40,876 nucleotides of DNA from Lachnospiraceae bacterium (GCA_017480445.1 JAFVAO010000055.1:1-40876), one strand, 5' to 3'; numbered from the stretch's first letter, positions 24,563 through 32,669 are shown. Program-made: numbers and translations. Notes: generated by a model from the sequence alone, not told the origin.

Positions 24563-24846
24563 GATTCTACTCGCGGTGCCACCTTGATTCACGGGATAAC
24601 CCGTGCGCTCTACAGGATACCTCTGTCTGTGATCTGCGCCACGACAGCATATCCCCGGCAACTGACGTATGCCTGCACGTTGCAGAATACTCTGTGCAAA
24701 ATACACACATTTCCCTGCACCCTCCGCGGCCCATTTACGCAACTGTCAGATTCTGCAGCTGCTGCGACTTGTTTCCCGTCCGGCTTCCACCCGCCCGGAC
24801 TCTCTGTGGAGGCATCATCGCCTTTACTCCCGCATCAATGGTTTCT
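24525..24846 (-). promoter_or_regulatory. T-box riboswitch leader, probably tRNA-Trp
   Basis: A leader of about 320 bases reads tRNA charging. Seen on the minus strand: GAGTA of the specifier loop near 24829, the AGAGAG element near 24804, distal-loop-like GGTGGAAG near 24789, and the T-box AAGGTGGCACCGCG (24585-24572) just before the terminator. A UGG triplet at 24733-24731, a short way before a GGAGG like the one following specifiers in other leaders, is the best specifier candidate, but I could not fold stem I with certainty. Context (trpS upstream, trpD downstream) supports tryptophan. This fills the 478-bp gap between trpS and trpD together with its promoter and terminator. Confidence 0.9.
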
Positions 24847-24851
24847 ACCGA

Positions 24852-24880
24852 ATCATAACACTCATTTTTGCTCGTGTCAA
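24852..24880 (-). promoter_or_regulatory. Sigma-A promoter of the trpD T-box operon
   Basis: Perfect TTGACA (24880-24875), 17-base spacer, TATGAT (24857-24852). It lies 40 bp behind the trpS stop, so trpD is transcribed apart from trpS and the start near 24845 matches the beginning of the T-box leader. Confidence 0.85.
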
Positions 24881-24919
24881 GTGCTTTTGCACGTAAGCTG
24901 CGGATCCGATCCGCCATTT

Positions 24920-25921
24920 TTACAACTGATAAAATCCTACCTTCTTATACACCTTGCGCAACGTCTTGCCCGCGATATAGGAGGCTTTTTCGGCACCTCC
25001 CTTGTAGACGGAATCCAGATATGCCTTGTCCGCAATCAGGCGCTTGGCCTCCTCGCGAATCGGCGTCAGGGTTTGCACCACAGCCTCTCCGACCGCCGGC
25101 TTGAACACGCCATAACCCTGCCCCTCGAATTCCTTTTCGATCTCCTCGTAACTCTTGCCTGTCACCGTCGCATAGATCGAGATCAGATTGGCTACTCCGG
25201 GCTTTGCCTCTTTATCGTAACGTACACAGCGCTCCATATCGGAATCCGTCACAGCGCGCTTGAACTTCTTCATGATCACATCCGGCTCATCCATCAAAAA
25301 TACACAGCCCGCAGGCTCGGACTTGGACATCTTCTGTCCGGGGGTCGTCAGACCGTAAATACGCGCGCCCACCTTGCTGATATACGGCTCCGGCACGCGG
25401 AACACATCGCCGTAGAGATTGTTGAAGCGGATCGCCAGATTTCTGGTCAGCTCCACATGCTGCTTCTGATCCTCTCCTACCGGCACATAATGCGGCTGAT
25501 AGAGCAAAATATCCGCCGCCATCAGCGACGGGTAGGTAAAGAGTCCCGCATTGATGTTGTCCTTATGCTTCTCCGCCTTGTCCTTAAACTGTGTCATGCG
25601 GCTCAGCTCGCCGAACATGGTGTAGCAATCCAGCACCCACCCCAGCTGTGCATGCGCCGGCACATGGGACTGTAAAAACAATGTATTCTTTTCAGGATCC
25701 AGACCACACGCGATATACAACGCCAACATCTCCAGCGATCTGCGGCGCAGCTCCTTCGGATCCTGTCTGACCGTAATCGTATGTAAATCCGCCATAAAAT
25801 AATAGCACTCAAAATCATTTACCCGATCCGCCCAGTTTTTAATTGCTCCCAGATAATTGCCCAGATGTAAATCTCCGCTGGGCTGAATACCGGAAAGCAT
25901 GATCTTCTTTTCTGTTTCCAT
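24920..25921 (-). CDS. trpS: Tryptophanyl-tRNA synthetase
   Basis: Class I aminoacyl-tRNA synthetase that charges tRNA-Trp. 333 residues. HIGH-type motif GDLHLGNYLG (16-25), KMSKS at 197-201 (TTPGQKMSKSEP) and YQPHYVPVGEDQKQHVELTR are diagnostic. I chose ATG 25921 with GGAGG five bases upstream; the ATG at 25957 is only six bases after the -10 TATAAT, so it would sit at the transcription start. Unlike many Firmicutes trpS genes, it has no T-box of its own. Confidence 0.95.
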   Translation of the reverse strand: METEKKIMLSGIQPSGDLHLGNYLGAIKNWADRVNDFECYYFMADLHTITVRQDPKELRRRSLEMLALYIACGLDPEKNTLFLQSHVPAHAQLGWVLDCYTMFGELSRMTQFKDKAEKHKDNINAGLFTYPSLMAADILLYQPHYVPVGEDQKQHVELTRNLAIRFNNLYGDVFRVPEPYISKVGARIYGLTTPGQKMSKSEPAGCVFLMDEPDVIMKKFKRAVTDSDMERCVRYDKEAKPGVANLISIYATVTGKSYEEIEKEFEGQGYGVFKPAVGEAVVQTLTPIREEAKRLIADKAYLDSVYKGGAEKASYIAGKTLRKVYKKVGFYQL

Positions 25922-25963
25922 CTTTTCCTCCGCGTTCATTCGCTCTCTTTTTTGCATAAGTAG

Positions 25964-25992
25964 ATTATACTCTTTCCCGCCCCTGCGCGCAA
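25964..25992 (-). promoter_or_regulatory. Sigma-A promoter of trpS
   Basis: TTGCGC (25992-25987), 17-base spacer, perfect TATAAT (25969-25964); start near 25957 gives a leader of about 36 bases, too short for a T-box. Confidence 0.75.
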
Positions 25993-26032
25993 TACCGCTC
26001 TTGAAAATAGGTCTGCGGCGCGCTGCAAGGCT

Positions 26033-27655
26033 CTACCACGTGTAAATATTGTGGTAAAGTCTGAAATAATTCCCGCCCAAATCCTGGACCTGAATCTGAA
26101 TCGCCAGATTCTCCGCCTCAATTTTCTTCAGGGCCTCCGTCGCATACCCGGCCTCATAATCTCCGGTCGAATAGGCGCGCTCCACCTCTCGCAGCACGGA
26201 CTTTGGCACAACATTGCTGAAGGACTGCTGCCCGATCCCTCTGTCCACCATCTGCTTCTTACAATTATTATAATAAGCCTTGAGGCTGCCCTGCACCATA
26301 TCCGCGGTCAGCCCTGCGCGATTGAGATTATAGATATCCCCGCCGGAAACCACGCTTCCCGCGTCTCTGGCGTCGGTGGTATCCTTGCGTTTCTCCTCTT
26401 CCTTGCGCGGCACCCAGGTCAGCGGCTGCTGCGGATTCGGGTTCAGTGTGATGCCCGCAACCGTGTTTCCCTCATTGCCCAGACCGGAAGGACTGCCCGT
26501 ACCGTCCGCCAGTCCCGTACCGGCGCCCTGGTTTCCGCAGGGCGGCAGATACACACTTAAGCCCGTGCGCACATGCGTCCCCACAAACTCCGCATCACTC
26601 TTGTTATAATAATCATAGGTGGACGGATCCGTGTCATCCCAAGTGACGTCCACATTGTAATAGCCATCGTCCAGCTTTACGATATTCCATGCGTGATCTT
26701 CTCCGGAATACCCAGTGCAATAATAACACGGAATCTGCAGCTGCTGCAACAGATATTGAAACGCTCTCGCATAGCCGGCACACACCGTGTCACCGGATAC
26801 CAATGCGCTGTAGGCGCTCTGATTCATCGCCGCCGAGAGCGAATAACTCGCCTTCTGCACCAGTTGGTCATGGACATATTTCTCCCGCTCTTTTGTGCCG
26901 CTCACATTCCTCGCACCGCTTAAAATCGACTCCGCCGCATTCTCAAACTCCTGCTTAGACTTGCTCAGATTCTGCGCCGTCCGGTTATAGGCCAGGGTCA
27001 CCTCCACACACTCCCCGCCGGACTTGTATTTACAGCTATATCCCGTATCCAGCCAGAACAGCTCCGGGTGATCATTATAGACCGCTTCAAACACATTTTT
27101 CAACTGTGCCGTATTGACCGCCTCCACCGGCGCAAAGGATGTGTTTCCCGCAAGCGCATTGGCATAAATCTGTCGGTAGACATGCTGCATGGTATCGTTC
27201 AACATATGATAAAAGGGATAAAAATCCGCATCAAAGCTGAGACCGTCTCCGGTGTCCCCCGCGTTCAGCTGATCGCTCAGGGACTCCAGCTGTTCCTCTC
27301 CCAGTTCCTCGCCGCTTCCGTTGACCGGACGATACCCGTTCTTTTTGCTCACCTCGTCAGGCAGATGTAAGGCTCCCCTGACAGGTGCAACGTAGCCCAG
27401 CAGCTGATCGGGTGCCAGCACACCGTCGGCAATCCGGTAGGCGTCCGCCACCTCCTGCGGCAGCTGGGCTGCCCCGTCCGCATTTTCATCGCTGCCCGCC
27501 GATTTCCCGACGTGCGACAGCAACCCGTTTTCCCCATATAACGTCTCCGAGAGCGACTTCGTCATATCCGGTGAAAACGCCAGAATCAAAATGCCGGCAC
27601 AGCCGATCATGATCAGCGCGACCAGACCATAGAACAATTTTTTCAGAAACTTCAT
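26033..27655 (-). CDS. Membrane-anchored transglutaminase-like protein
   Basis: Predicted extracytoplasmic protein, 540 residues: a membrane anchor (about 7-27), a long helical region with DHPELFWLDTGY (195-206) and a transglutaminase-like core with Cys292 in TVCAGYARAFQYLL, His321 in GEDHAWNIV and Asp336 in NVDVTWDDT. After the core comes a Gly/Pro-rich, low-complexity linker (about 370-430) and a helical C-terminal part I do not recognise. The DHPELF plus core arrangement is shared with the lipoprotein at 10666-11934, so the two are paralogues in that part. It starts 5 bp after the PfkB gene and ends the operon. Substrate unknown. Confidence 0.85.
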   Translation of the reverse strand: MKFLKKLFYGLVALIMIGCAGILILAFSPDMTKSLSETLYGENGLLSHVGKSAGSDENADGAAQLPQEVADAYRIADGVLAPDQLLGYVAPVRGALHLPDEVSKKNGYRPVNGSGEELGEEQLESLSDQLNAGDTGDGLSFDADFYPFYHMLNDTMQHVYRQIYANALAGNTSFAPVEAVNTAQLKNVFEAVYNDHPELFWLDTGYSCKYKSGGECVEVTLAYNRTAQNLSKSKQEFENAAESILSGARNVSGTKEREKYVHDQLVQKASYSLSAAMNQSAYSALVSGDTVCAGYARAFQYLLQQLQIPCYYCTGYSGEDHAWNIVKLDDGYYNVDVTWDDTDPSTYDYYNKSDAEFVGTHVRTGLSVYLPPCGNQGAGTGLADGTGSPSGLGNEGNTVAGITLNPNPQQPLTWVPRKEEEKRKDTTDARDAGSVVSGGDIYNLNRAGLTADMVQGSLKAYYNNCKKQMVDRGIGQQSFSNVVPKSVLREVERAYSTGDYEAGYATEALKKIEAENLAIQIQVQDLGGNYFRLYHNIYTW

Positions 27656-27660
27656 CTATC

Positions 27661-28584
27661 TCAGTCCTTTCCGTCCAATGCGGGCAGTCTGCGATAAACT
27701 GCCTCCATTTCCGCTTTGGTACAAAACGTCTCCGCAAAAGCACTGGCGCTCCCCGCCGCCATTGCGACATCAAATGCATATGCGTAGGAGTGACGCTCCA
27801 GCCACCCTGCCACAAAGCCCGCTGCCATCGAATCTCCCGCGCCCACACCGTTTACCAGCTCTCCTGCCGGCGCCGGTCTGGAGAACACACTGCCGTCCTG
27901 CGCAAGCAGCACCGCGCCATCTCCGGCCATGGAAATCAACACATTGCACGCCCCCATCTCCTGCAGCTTCCTGCCATAGGGTATCACCTCGGACCGCTCC
28001 CGCAATTCCACGCCAAATATGGCTCCCAGCTCATGATGATTGGGCTTGATCAGGAACGGATGATGCGGCAATGTCGGCAGCAGCAGGCTGCCCTCCGCAT
28101 CCACGACTGTCAAAACGCCACGCCCCTTTAGGCGCTCAGCGATCATTCCATAGATCTCTCGCGACACAGATGGCGGAATACTGCCGGACAGAAAGACCAC
28201 GTCCCCGTTTGCCAACCGCTCGATTCGCTCCAAGAAAGGCGCCAGATCCGCCTCCGCGACCACCGGTCCCGCGCCGTTTACCTCCGTTTCCTCCTGTATC
28301 CGCAGCTTGATATTGATGCGCGAATTCCCGCTTTGTAAGCGGACGAAATCCGTCTCGATGCCAAACGTCTGTAATTGTTTTTGTATCTCTTCCCCCACAA
28401 ATCCTGCGCAGAAGCCGAGCGCCTTGCTCTGCACCCCGAAATTGCGTAGCACAATAGACACATTGATGCCCTTCCCTCCCGGCAAAAGCAGTTCCGATGC
28501 CGTCCGATTCGTGCAGCCAACCTGAAAATGCTCCACAGAAACAATGTAATCCAGCGAAGGATTCAATGTAACCGTATAAATCAT
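27661..28584 (-). CDS. PfkB-family sugar kinase, 1-phosphofructokinase type
   Basis: Probably phosphorylates fructose-1-phosphate or tagatose-6-phosphate with ATP. 307 residues with the FruK/LacC pattern: MIYTVTLNPSLDYIV, LLPGGKGINVSIVLRNFG (33-50), KPNHHELG (180-187) and NGVGAGDSMAAGF (245-257), with Asp251 the catalytic base. ATG 28584 has GGGAG upstream. There is no DeoR regulator, PTS fructose enzyme or tagatose gene beside it, unlike fruRKA operons, so the substrate is open (FruK vs LacC). Lies 17 bp after carbonic anhydrase. Confidence 0.85.
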   Translation of the reverse strand: MIYTVTLNPSLDYIVSVEHFQVGCTNRTASELLLPGGKGINVSIVLRNFGVQSKALGFCAGFVGEEIQKQLQTFGIETDFVRLQSGNSRINIKLRIQEETEVNGAGPVVAEADLAPFLERIERLANGDVVFLSGSIPPSVSREIYGMIAERLKGRGVLTVVDAEGSLLLPTLPHHPFLIKPNHHELGAIFGVELRERSEVIPYGRKLQEMGACNVLISMAGDGAVLLAQDGSVFSRPAPAGELVNGVGAGDSMAAGFVAGWLERHSYAYAFDVAMAAGSASAFAETFCTKAEMEAVYRRLPALDGKD

Positions 28585-28601
28585 ATAAATGCTCCCATAT
28601 C

Positions 28602-29171
28602 TTAGATAAATTCAACTACTCCTGTTTCCAGATGGTAAATCGCGCCCGCCACCCGCAGACCATATTCTCTCTCATCCTTCTGAATCTGAAGGCTTCTCTC
28701 GATGATCTCACAGCTATGCTGCACATTCAAACAGCAAGCTCTGCACTCGTCTCTCTCATCACCTATGGCCTTGATAATCTCATCTGTGATATATTTGATA
28801 TAGCCCTCCGGCTGATGGTTCATTGCCGCATCCACCGCGCCGCAGTGGTCATGCCCCAGGACAACAATCAAACCGGTTCCCAGGTGCTCCGCCGCATATT
28901 CGATACTGCCCAGCTGGTGAGCGTCCATCACATTGCCGGCCACCCGGATCACAAACAAATCCCCGATCTCTGCTGAAAAGATCATTTCCGGCACCACCCG
29001 GGAATCCGAACACGCCACAATAATGGCGTAGGGATGCTGCCCGTCCTCCGCATAACGCATCAACAGTTCCCGTGGCGCATGCCACACAGCCTGTCCGGAT
29101 GCCACATAGGCGGCATTCCCTTCGAGCAGCCTTTCCATGGCATCCTTCGCCGAATACTCATAAAACCCCAT
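28602..29171 (-). CDS. Beta-class carbonic anhydrase
   Basis: Zinc enzyme interconverting CO2 and bicarbonate. 189 residues. Ligands Cys54 (with Asp56 and Arg58 in ACSDSRVVPE), His107 and Cys110 (GHDHCGAVDA) form the beta-CA zinc site with the Asp-Arg dyad. No signal peptide, so cytoplasmic. ATG 29171 has AGGGGGAG upstream, 25 bp behind the TlpA-like gene. An odd partner for thiol-redox genes; bicarbonate for carboxylations is the usual role. Confidence 0.95.
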   Translation of the reverse strand: MGFYEYSAKDAMERLLEGNAAYVASGQAVWHAPRELLMRYAEDGQHPYAIIVACSDSRVVPEMIFSAEIGDLFVIRVAGNVMDAHQLGSIEYAAEHLGTGLIVVLGHDHCGAVDAAMNHQPEGYIKYITDEIIKAIGDERDECRACCLNVQHSCEIIERSLQIQKDEREYGLRVAGAIYHLETGVVEFI

Positions 29172-29196
29172 CGCACACTCCCCCTTTTCCTATACG

Positions 29197-30156
29197 CTAT
29201 TGTTTGTTAAAATATTTGATGCCGTTGCTCGGCTGAAAATAGGTCCGGATATACCCATCCGTAGACAAAATCACAAACTCATTCGTCTCCTCGACATAAT
29301 ACACGCCGTCCCCGTCTTCCTTTTCTGTTTTGTACAGTGCATTCGGATTGTTGATCACCGCAGAGGCCGCCGCTTCATATTCCGCCGCCGACGCAAATCC
29401 CATCTCTATGCCGTGTTTCTCATAATGCTGGTTCAGAAGCTTCGCGTTTCGGAACACGTAGGTCACAGCTGCCTGGGCAGTCTCCTGTACAGCTTCCTGC
29501 GCGGGCAGCGACGACACATGCAGGTGCTGCTCCAACAGATCAAACAATATCTCCCGCGTCATCGAACCGACATAGTAACTGACGATCTCCCCCTGCTCGT
29601 TGATCAACAGCGTGGTCGGGATAGACATCACGCCATAGGCATACATGCCCTGCTGCTGTGCGTCAAAATAGACCGGAAACGTATAACCCTGCTCCTGCAC
29701 AAACGCGCCGGCGCTCTCCACCGTGTCCCGCACGCCATCCGTGAGGTTGACCATCATAAAGTCCACCTGTTCGCCATATTGCCCATACGCCTCATTGAAA
29801 TAAGGCATCTCCGCCTGACACGGTCCGCACCAGGTCGCCCAGAAGTTAAGGACAACCGGCTTCCCGAAATGCGCCGACAACTGAACCGTCTCCCCCACCG
29901 TATCCAGCATAGAGAAATCCACGGCAGCCACCGTCTGTTCCGCATTGGCATCCGCAGCAGACTCCTGCGTTTCCGGGGTTCTTTCCGTCTTCTCAGCCCC
30001 CGCATCGGCCTGATATCCGCTCTGCACGGTATCCGGTCCGACATTCTCCTCATTTCTCTGATAATCCGCGGCCAACCAATTATAGAAAATGCCTGCTCCT
30101 GTCATCAGCAGGACAAACGCGACCGCCCCGACGATCCAATTCCACTTTTTGTTCAT
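29197..30156 (-). CDS. Membrane-anchored TlpA-type thioredoxin with C-terminal toxin-like domain
   Basis: Predicted extracytoplasmic thiol-disulfide protein, 319 residues. A membrane anchor (about 7-29), a charged low-complexity linker (about 33-75), then a TlpA/ResA thioredoxin fold with WCGPC (109-113) and the cis-Pro SIPTT (about 178-182). A further region of about 85 residues (232-319) follows: YEKHGIEMGFASAAEYEAAA, then NNPNAL, an EEDGDG-type acidic stretch, TNEFVILSTDGYIRTYF and a final IKYFNKQ. That H..KHG...EY...A...NP...tneF...dG.irTyF pattern resembles C-terminal nuclease tips of contact-dependent and RHS-type toxins (BECR-like), from memory; no search was possible. GGAG precedes ATG 30156. 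It lies 48 bp after ccdA, its expected electron donor. No immunity-like gene is adjacent. Confidence 0.88.
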   Translation of the reverse strand: MNKKWNWIVGAVAFVLLMTGAGIFYNWLAADYQRNEENVGPDTVQSGYQADAGAEKTERTPETQESAADANAEQTVAAVDFSMLDTVGETVQLSAHFGKPVVLNFWATWCGPCQAEMPYFNEAYGQYGEQVDFMMVNLTDGVRDTVESAGAFVQEQGYTFPVYFDAQQQGMYAYGVMSIPTTLLINEQGEIVSYYVGSMTREILFDLLEQHLHVSSLPAQEAVQETAQAAVTYVFRNAKLLNQHYEKHGIEMGFASAAEYEAAASAVINNPNALYKTEKEDGDGVYYVEETNEFVILSTDGYIRTYFQPSNGIKYFNKQ

Positions 30157-30204
30157 CACTTTACTCCATTTCTCATTACCCGCAGCTGCCGCATCCGGTT
30201 CATG

Positions 30205-30903
30205 TTACAGCCCGGAGAATAACCGCAGCAACAGATTCCATTTTCCCACTGCCATAAAGACGCCGACCACAATTAGAAAGATCCCGCATACCCAATTGAT
30301 GATCCGGTAATGGGTTTTGATCCACGCAAAACTGCCGCGCAGCTGTTCCAACAGCACCGCTGATACAAGAAACGGTATCCCCAGTCCCATGGAATAGACC
30401 AGCAAAAGCAGTACCCCCTTTACAGATGTCCCCGCCGTACCCGCCATCATTAGCGCGGCTCCCAGAAAAGCGCCCACGCAAGGTGTGAGACTCACCGCAA
30501 AAATCATGCCGAAGACAAAGGCGGAAAGCATACCCGTAATCTCCCATTGCACCTGTATTCCCCGTAAAAACGGCAGGCGCAGGACATCCAGATACACCAG
30601 TCCAAACAGGATCACCGCCACACCGGCCACCAGGTTCACCGCGCTCTGATACGCGAGCAGCCATTTCCCGATCGTCCCTGCAAACAGTCCCAGGAGGCAA
30701 AATACAATCGTAAAACCGGTGACAAAAGCCGCCGCTCCGCGCACCGTACGGGAAATTTTTATTCCGCCTTGCCCATCCTGTCCCTCCTGCCTTCTTTCAT
30801 CCCGCACGCCGCCAAAATAACTCAGATATAAGGGCAGCATCGGCAGCATACAAGGGGAGATAAACGAAATAACCCCCTCCAAAAACGTGATCAGATATTC
30901 CAT
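30205..30903 (-). CDS. ccdA: CcdA/DsbD-type thiol-disulfide membrane reductant transporter
   Basis: Moves reducing equivalents from cytoplasmic thioredoxin across the membrane to extracytoplasmic thioredoxin-like proteins. 232 residues, six membrane helices. The two redox cysteines are Cys18 in FISPCMLPMLPLYL and Cys142 in SLTPCVGAFLG, each before a proline-containing helix. A Gly/Gln-rich loop (about 33-50) follows helix 1. ATG 30903 has AGAAGG eleven bases upstream and lies 4 bp after the small CxxC gene. Its obvious client is the TlpA-like protein next in the operon. Confidence 0.93.
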   Translation of the reverse strand: MEYLITFLEGVISFISPCMLPMLPLYLSYFGGVRDERRQEGQDGQGGIKISRTVRGAAAFVTGFTIVFCLLGLFAGTIGKWLLAYQSAVNLVAGVAVILFGLVYLDVLRLPFLRGIQVQWEITGMLSAFVFGMIFAVSLTPCVGAFLGAALMMAGTAGTSVKGVLLLLVYSMGLGIPFLVSAVLLEQLRGSFAWIKTHYRIINWVCGIFLIVVGVFMAVGKWNLLLRLFSGL

Positions 30904-30907
30904 GTAC

Positions 30908-31129
30908 TCAATATTCCTTCTGCAATTCTTCCACGCCATACAAGTCCTGAAACGCGTTCAAATCCTGCGCGTTGCGGATCAGCATGACCTCCTCAAATTT
31001 GCCGGTACGCATGTCCTTGAACCCCGCAACCTGCTCTCCGTTACAGATGCTGCACTTCAGCACCGGTATCTGCTTTGCCGGGTCATAGGGAACCGTTTTC
31101 GCTGCTCGCTTTTTTCCAAACATATGCAT
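30908..31129 (-). CDS. Small conserved CSIC-motif protein
   Basis: Hypothetical protein of 73 residues with LKCSICNGEQVAGFKD, a CxxC motif, then FEEVMLIRNAQDLNAFQDLYGVEEL and a short acidic tail. Similar short proteins are familiar from Lachnospiraceae genomes, where they carry misleading names; I know no proven function. ATG 31129 has GAAGGA six bases upstream (ATG 31123 and TTG 31147 are alternatives). It lies 4 bp before ccdA, so a part in thiol redox or metal handling is possible but unproven. No signal peptide. Confidence 0.72.
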   Translation of the reverse strand: MHMFGKKRAAKTVPYDPAKQIPVLKCSICNGEQVAGFKDMRTGKFEEVMLIRNAQDLNAFQDLYGVEELQKEY

Positions 31130-31160
31130 CCTACATCCTTCACGCAATTTCCTATAGTAA

Positions 31161-31214
31161 AATAAAAAGGGATGTCGATTCTGTCAGCTTTTCGTCTGAC
31201 AAGAGCAACATCCC
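31161..31214 (-). terminator. Intrinsic terminator after the FliD-like gene
   Basis: On the minus strand GGGATGT (31214-31208) pairs with ACATCCC (31175-31169), with an inner TGTCAG/CTGACA stem and a GAAAAG-type loop, followed by TTTTTATT (31168-31161). It ends the gene at 31276. Confidence 0.85.
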
Positions 31215-31275
31215 ATTTATACGTCTGCCTTTGGCATCTGCAGCGCCCTATGCTGTCTGCACACTGCAATCGGAC

Positions 31276-32487
31276 TTACATCGTCGTGGTATAGGTAGAA
31301 TCTGCCTGCACATTGTATGCAGCACTCGATGTATAACCATTGGAAGCATCCGCCTGCGTACTCATGTAATAGTTGACCAGGGATGCACTTGTCGCAACCG
31401 ATGATCCATAATCCCGGAACAGATTGCGCACTGCTGCCATATCCGTATTCTGAAACGTATTCTCATCAACGGTCATCTTCCCGTCAGATCCCACACGGAT
31501 GCCCAGACTGCCCAACGCATCCTTATTGTGCTCGGTCGTATCCTGTATATGAGACATATTCGCCGACACACCGGAATTGGTGGAATCCTTCGCCGCATCC
31601 AACAGCTTATTGTAATTGTCCGCGAAATTCTTCACCTCAGACAATATCTTCTCTACGTCATATTGATTCGTTTCGTTTCCGTCAGCGTCTTTTTTGAACG
31701 CATACAGTGCATCCGACGCCAGCGTCCTGCTGCCTTCCTTCAATGCAGCCGCACTCGTCTGTGTCGTCTGCTGCGCCGCCGCAGTCTCCGCCACAGTACT
31801 CGTTGTCCCCGAAGCGCCTGCGAACTTCGCCCGGGATGCCAATGTGGAACCATAGCCCACGATATTGTCCGCGGAGAACAGCTCCTGTACCTTGGAGATA
31901 TCCGCATCTTTCAGCTTCTTCTCATCCAGAGACACCGTGCCGTCCGCATTCAGATTGATTCCGATCTCCGAGAGCTTATCCGCATTGGTCGCAGTGCTAC
32001 GCATCATACCGGCCACGTTGGACGTCTTGTTCACCAACGTGGAATCCTTGGACGTCTTCACCAGCGCATTGTAATCGTCCACGAAGTTCTTCACCGCCGA
32101 GGAAACCTTATCCTTCGCGGTGGAACCGCCCTGCGTATCCTTGTATAAATCATCCTTCTGCAATGTTGAGACAGACGACTGAAGATTCGTCAGCTTCTGA
32201 CCAATCTGCGCGTTCGCCTGTGCCGCCTCCTTGGAAACCGATACATTCTTCTTCGAATCCAGAATCTTATCCAGCATATCGCTCGACGACTTGCTCGCAG
32301 ACGAACTGCTCTTCGTCGTCTCCGATCCGGCTGCCGTGCTGTAGTAAGACTTCAACAACTTGCCATAGCTGCCGTTGCGAATGGATGCTCTGTCCGTAAA
32401 CAGCGAGTACAGATTGCTGCCGGAATTTGACCCGGAACCGGTTCCGAATAAAGTACTGATTGAGTTCGAATTCCAGAATCCTGCCAT
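31276..32487 (-). CDS. Protein with two FliD-C-like repeats
   Basis: 403 residues, no signal peptide. A Ser/Gly/Asn-rich N-terminus (1-70, ending in a Ser tract) precedes two copies of a segment resembling the C-terminal domain of the flagellar cap protein FliD: residues 132-206 (VKNFVDDYNALVKTSKDST ... LSEIGINLNADGTVSLDEKKL ... VQELF) and 285-358 (VKNFADNYNKLLDAAKDST ... LGSLGIRVGSDGKMTVDENTF ... VRNLF). In the first 19 positions of each copy about 11 are identical. Composition is hydrophilic and Ala/Ser/Thr-rich, as in secreted filament proteins. No flagellin, FliS or other flagellar gene is in view. ATG 32487 has AAAGGAG seven bases upstream. Similar proteins occur in Lachnospiraceae without known role; a secreted, flagella- or surface-associated protein is possible. 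Confidence 0.75.
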   Translation of the reverse strand: MAGFWNSNSISTLFGTGSGSNSGSNLYSLFTDRASIRNGSYGKLLKSYYSTAAGSETTKSSSSASKSSSDMLDKILDSKKNVSVSKEAAQANAQIGQKLTNLQSSVSTLQKDDLYKDTQGGSTAKDKVSSAVKNFVDDYNALVKTSKDSTLVNKTSNVAGMMRSTATNADKLSEIGINLNADGTVSLDEKKLKDADISKVQELFSADNIVGYGSTLASRAKFAGASGTTSTVAETAAAQQTTQTSAAALKEGSRTLASDALYAFKKDADGNETNQYDVEKILSEVKNFADNYNKLLDAAKDSTNSGVSANMSHIQDTTEHNKDALGSLGIRVGSDGKMTVDENTFQNTDMAAVRNLFRDYGSSVATSASLVNYYMSTQADASNGYTSSAAYNVQADSTYTTTM

Positions 32488-32547
32488 ATCATCACTCCTT
32501 TGATAAAATAGGACGCACCTCCATGTGCTTACACTTGTTCCAATTTA

Positions 32548-32576
32548 ATTATACTCCGACTCCTTCCAAAAGGCAA
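32548..32576 (-). promoter_or_regulatory. Promoter of the FliD-like gene
   Basis: Minus strand TTGCCT (32576-32571), 17-base spacer, perfect TATAAT (32553-32548). The leader of about 55 bases holds the AAAGGAG site. It is a sigma-A type promoter, not the sigma-D type expected of late flagellar genes. Confidence 0.75.
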
Positions 32577-32584
32577 GGGAGAAG

Positions 32585-32614
32585 TTGAAACAAACCGGCA
32601 AAATGTGCTATGAT
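32585..32614 (+). promoter_or_regulatory. Promoter of the GGDEF/EAL gene
   Basis: TTGAAA (32585-32590), 18-base spacer, TATGAT (32609-32614). It is back-to-back with the FliD-like promoter, the two -35 elements eight bases apart, so one bound regulator could touch both. Confidence 0.65.
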
Positions 32615-32669
32615 TAAGAAAATGGAAGCCAACCAGAGAAAACAAAAATGATTATGGGAGGTAAACAGA

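Noticed and set aside
24509-24917. Short minus-strand frames in the trpS-trpD gap as possible leader peptides
   Set aside because: They run through T-box structural elements and the terminator and have no SD; the region is explained by the riboswitch.
24584-25675. 363-codon plus-strand frame covering the T-box and trpS
   Set aside because: Antisense of a riboswitch and a clear trpS; no family similarity.
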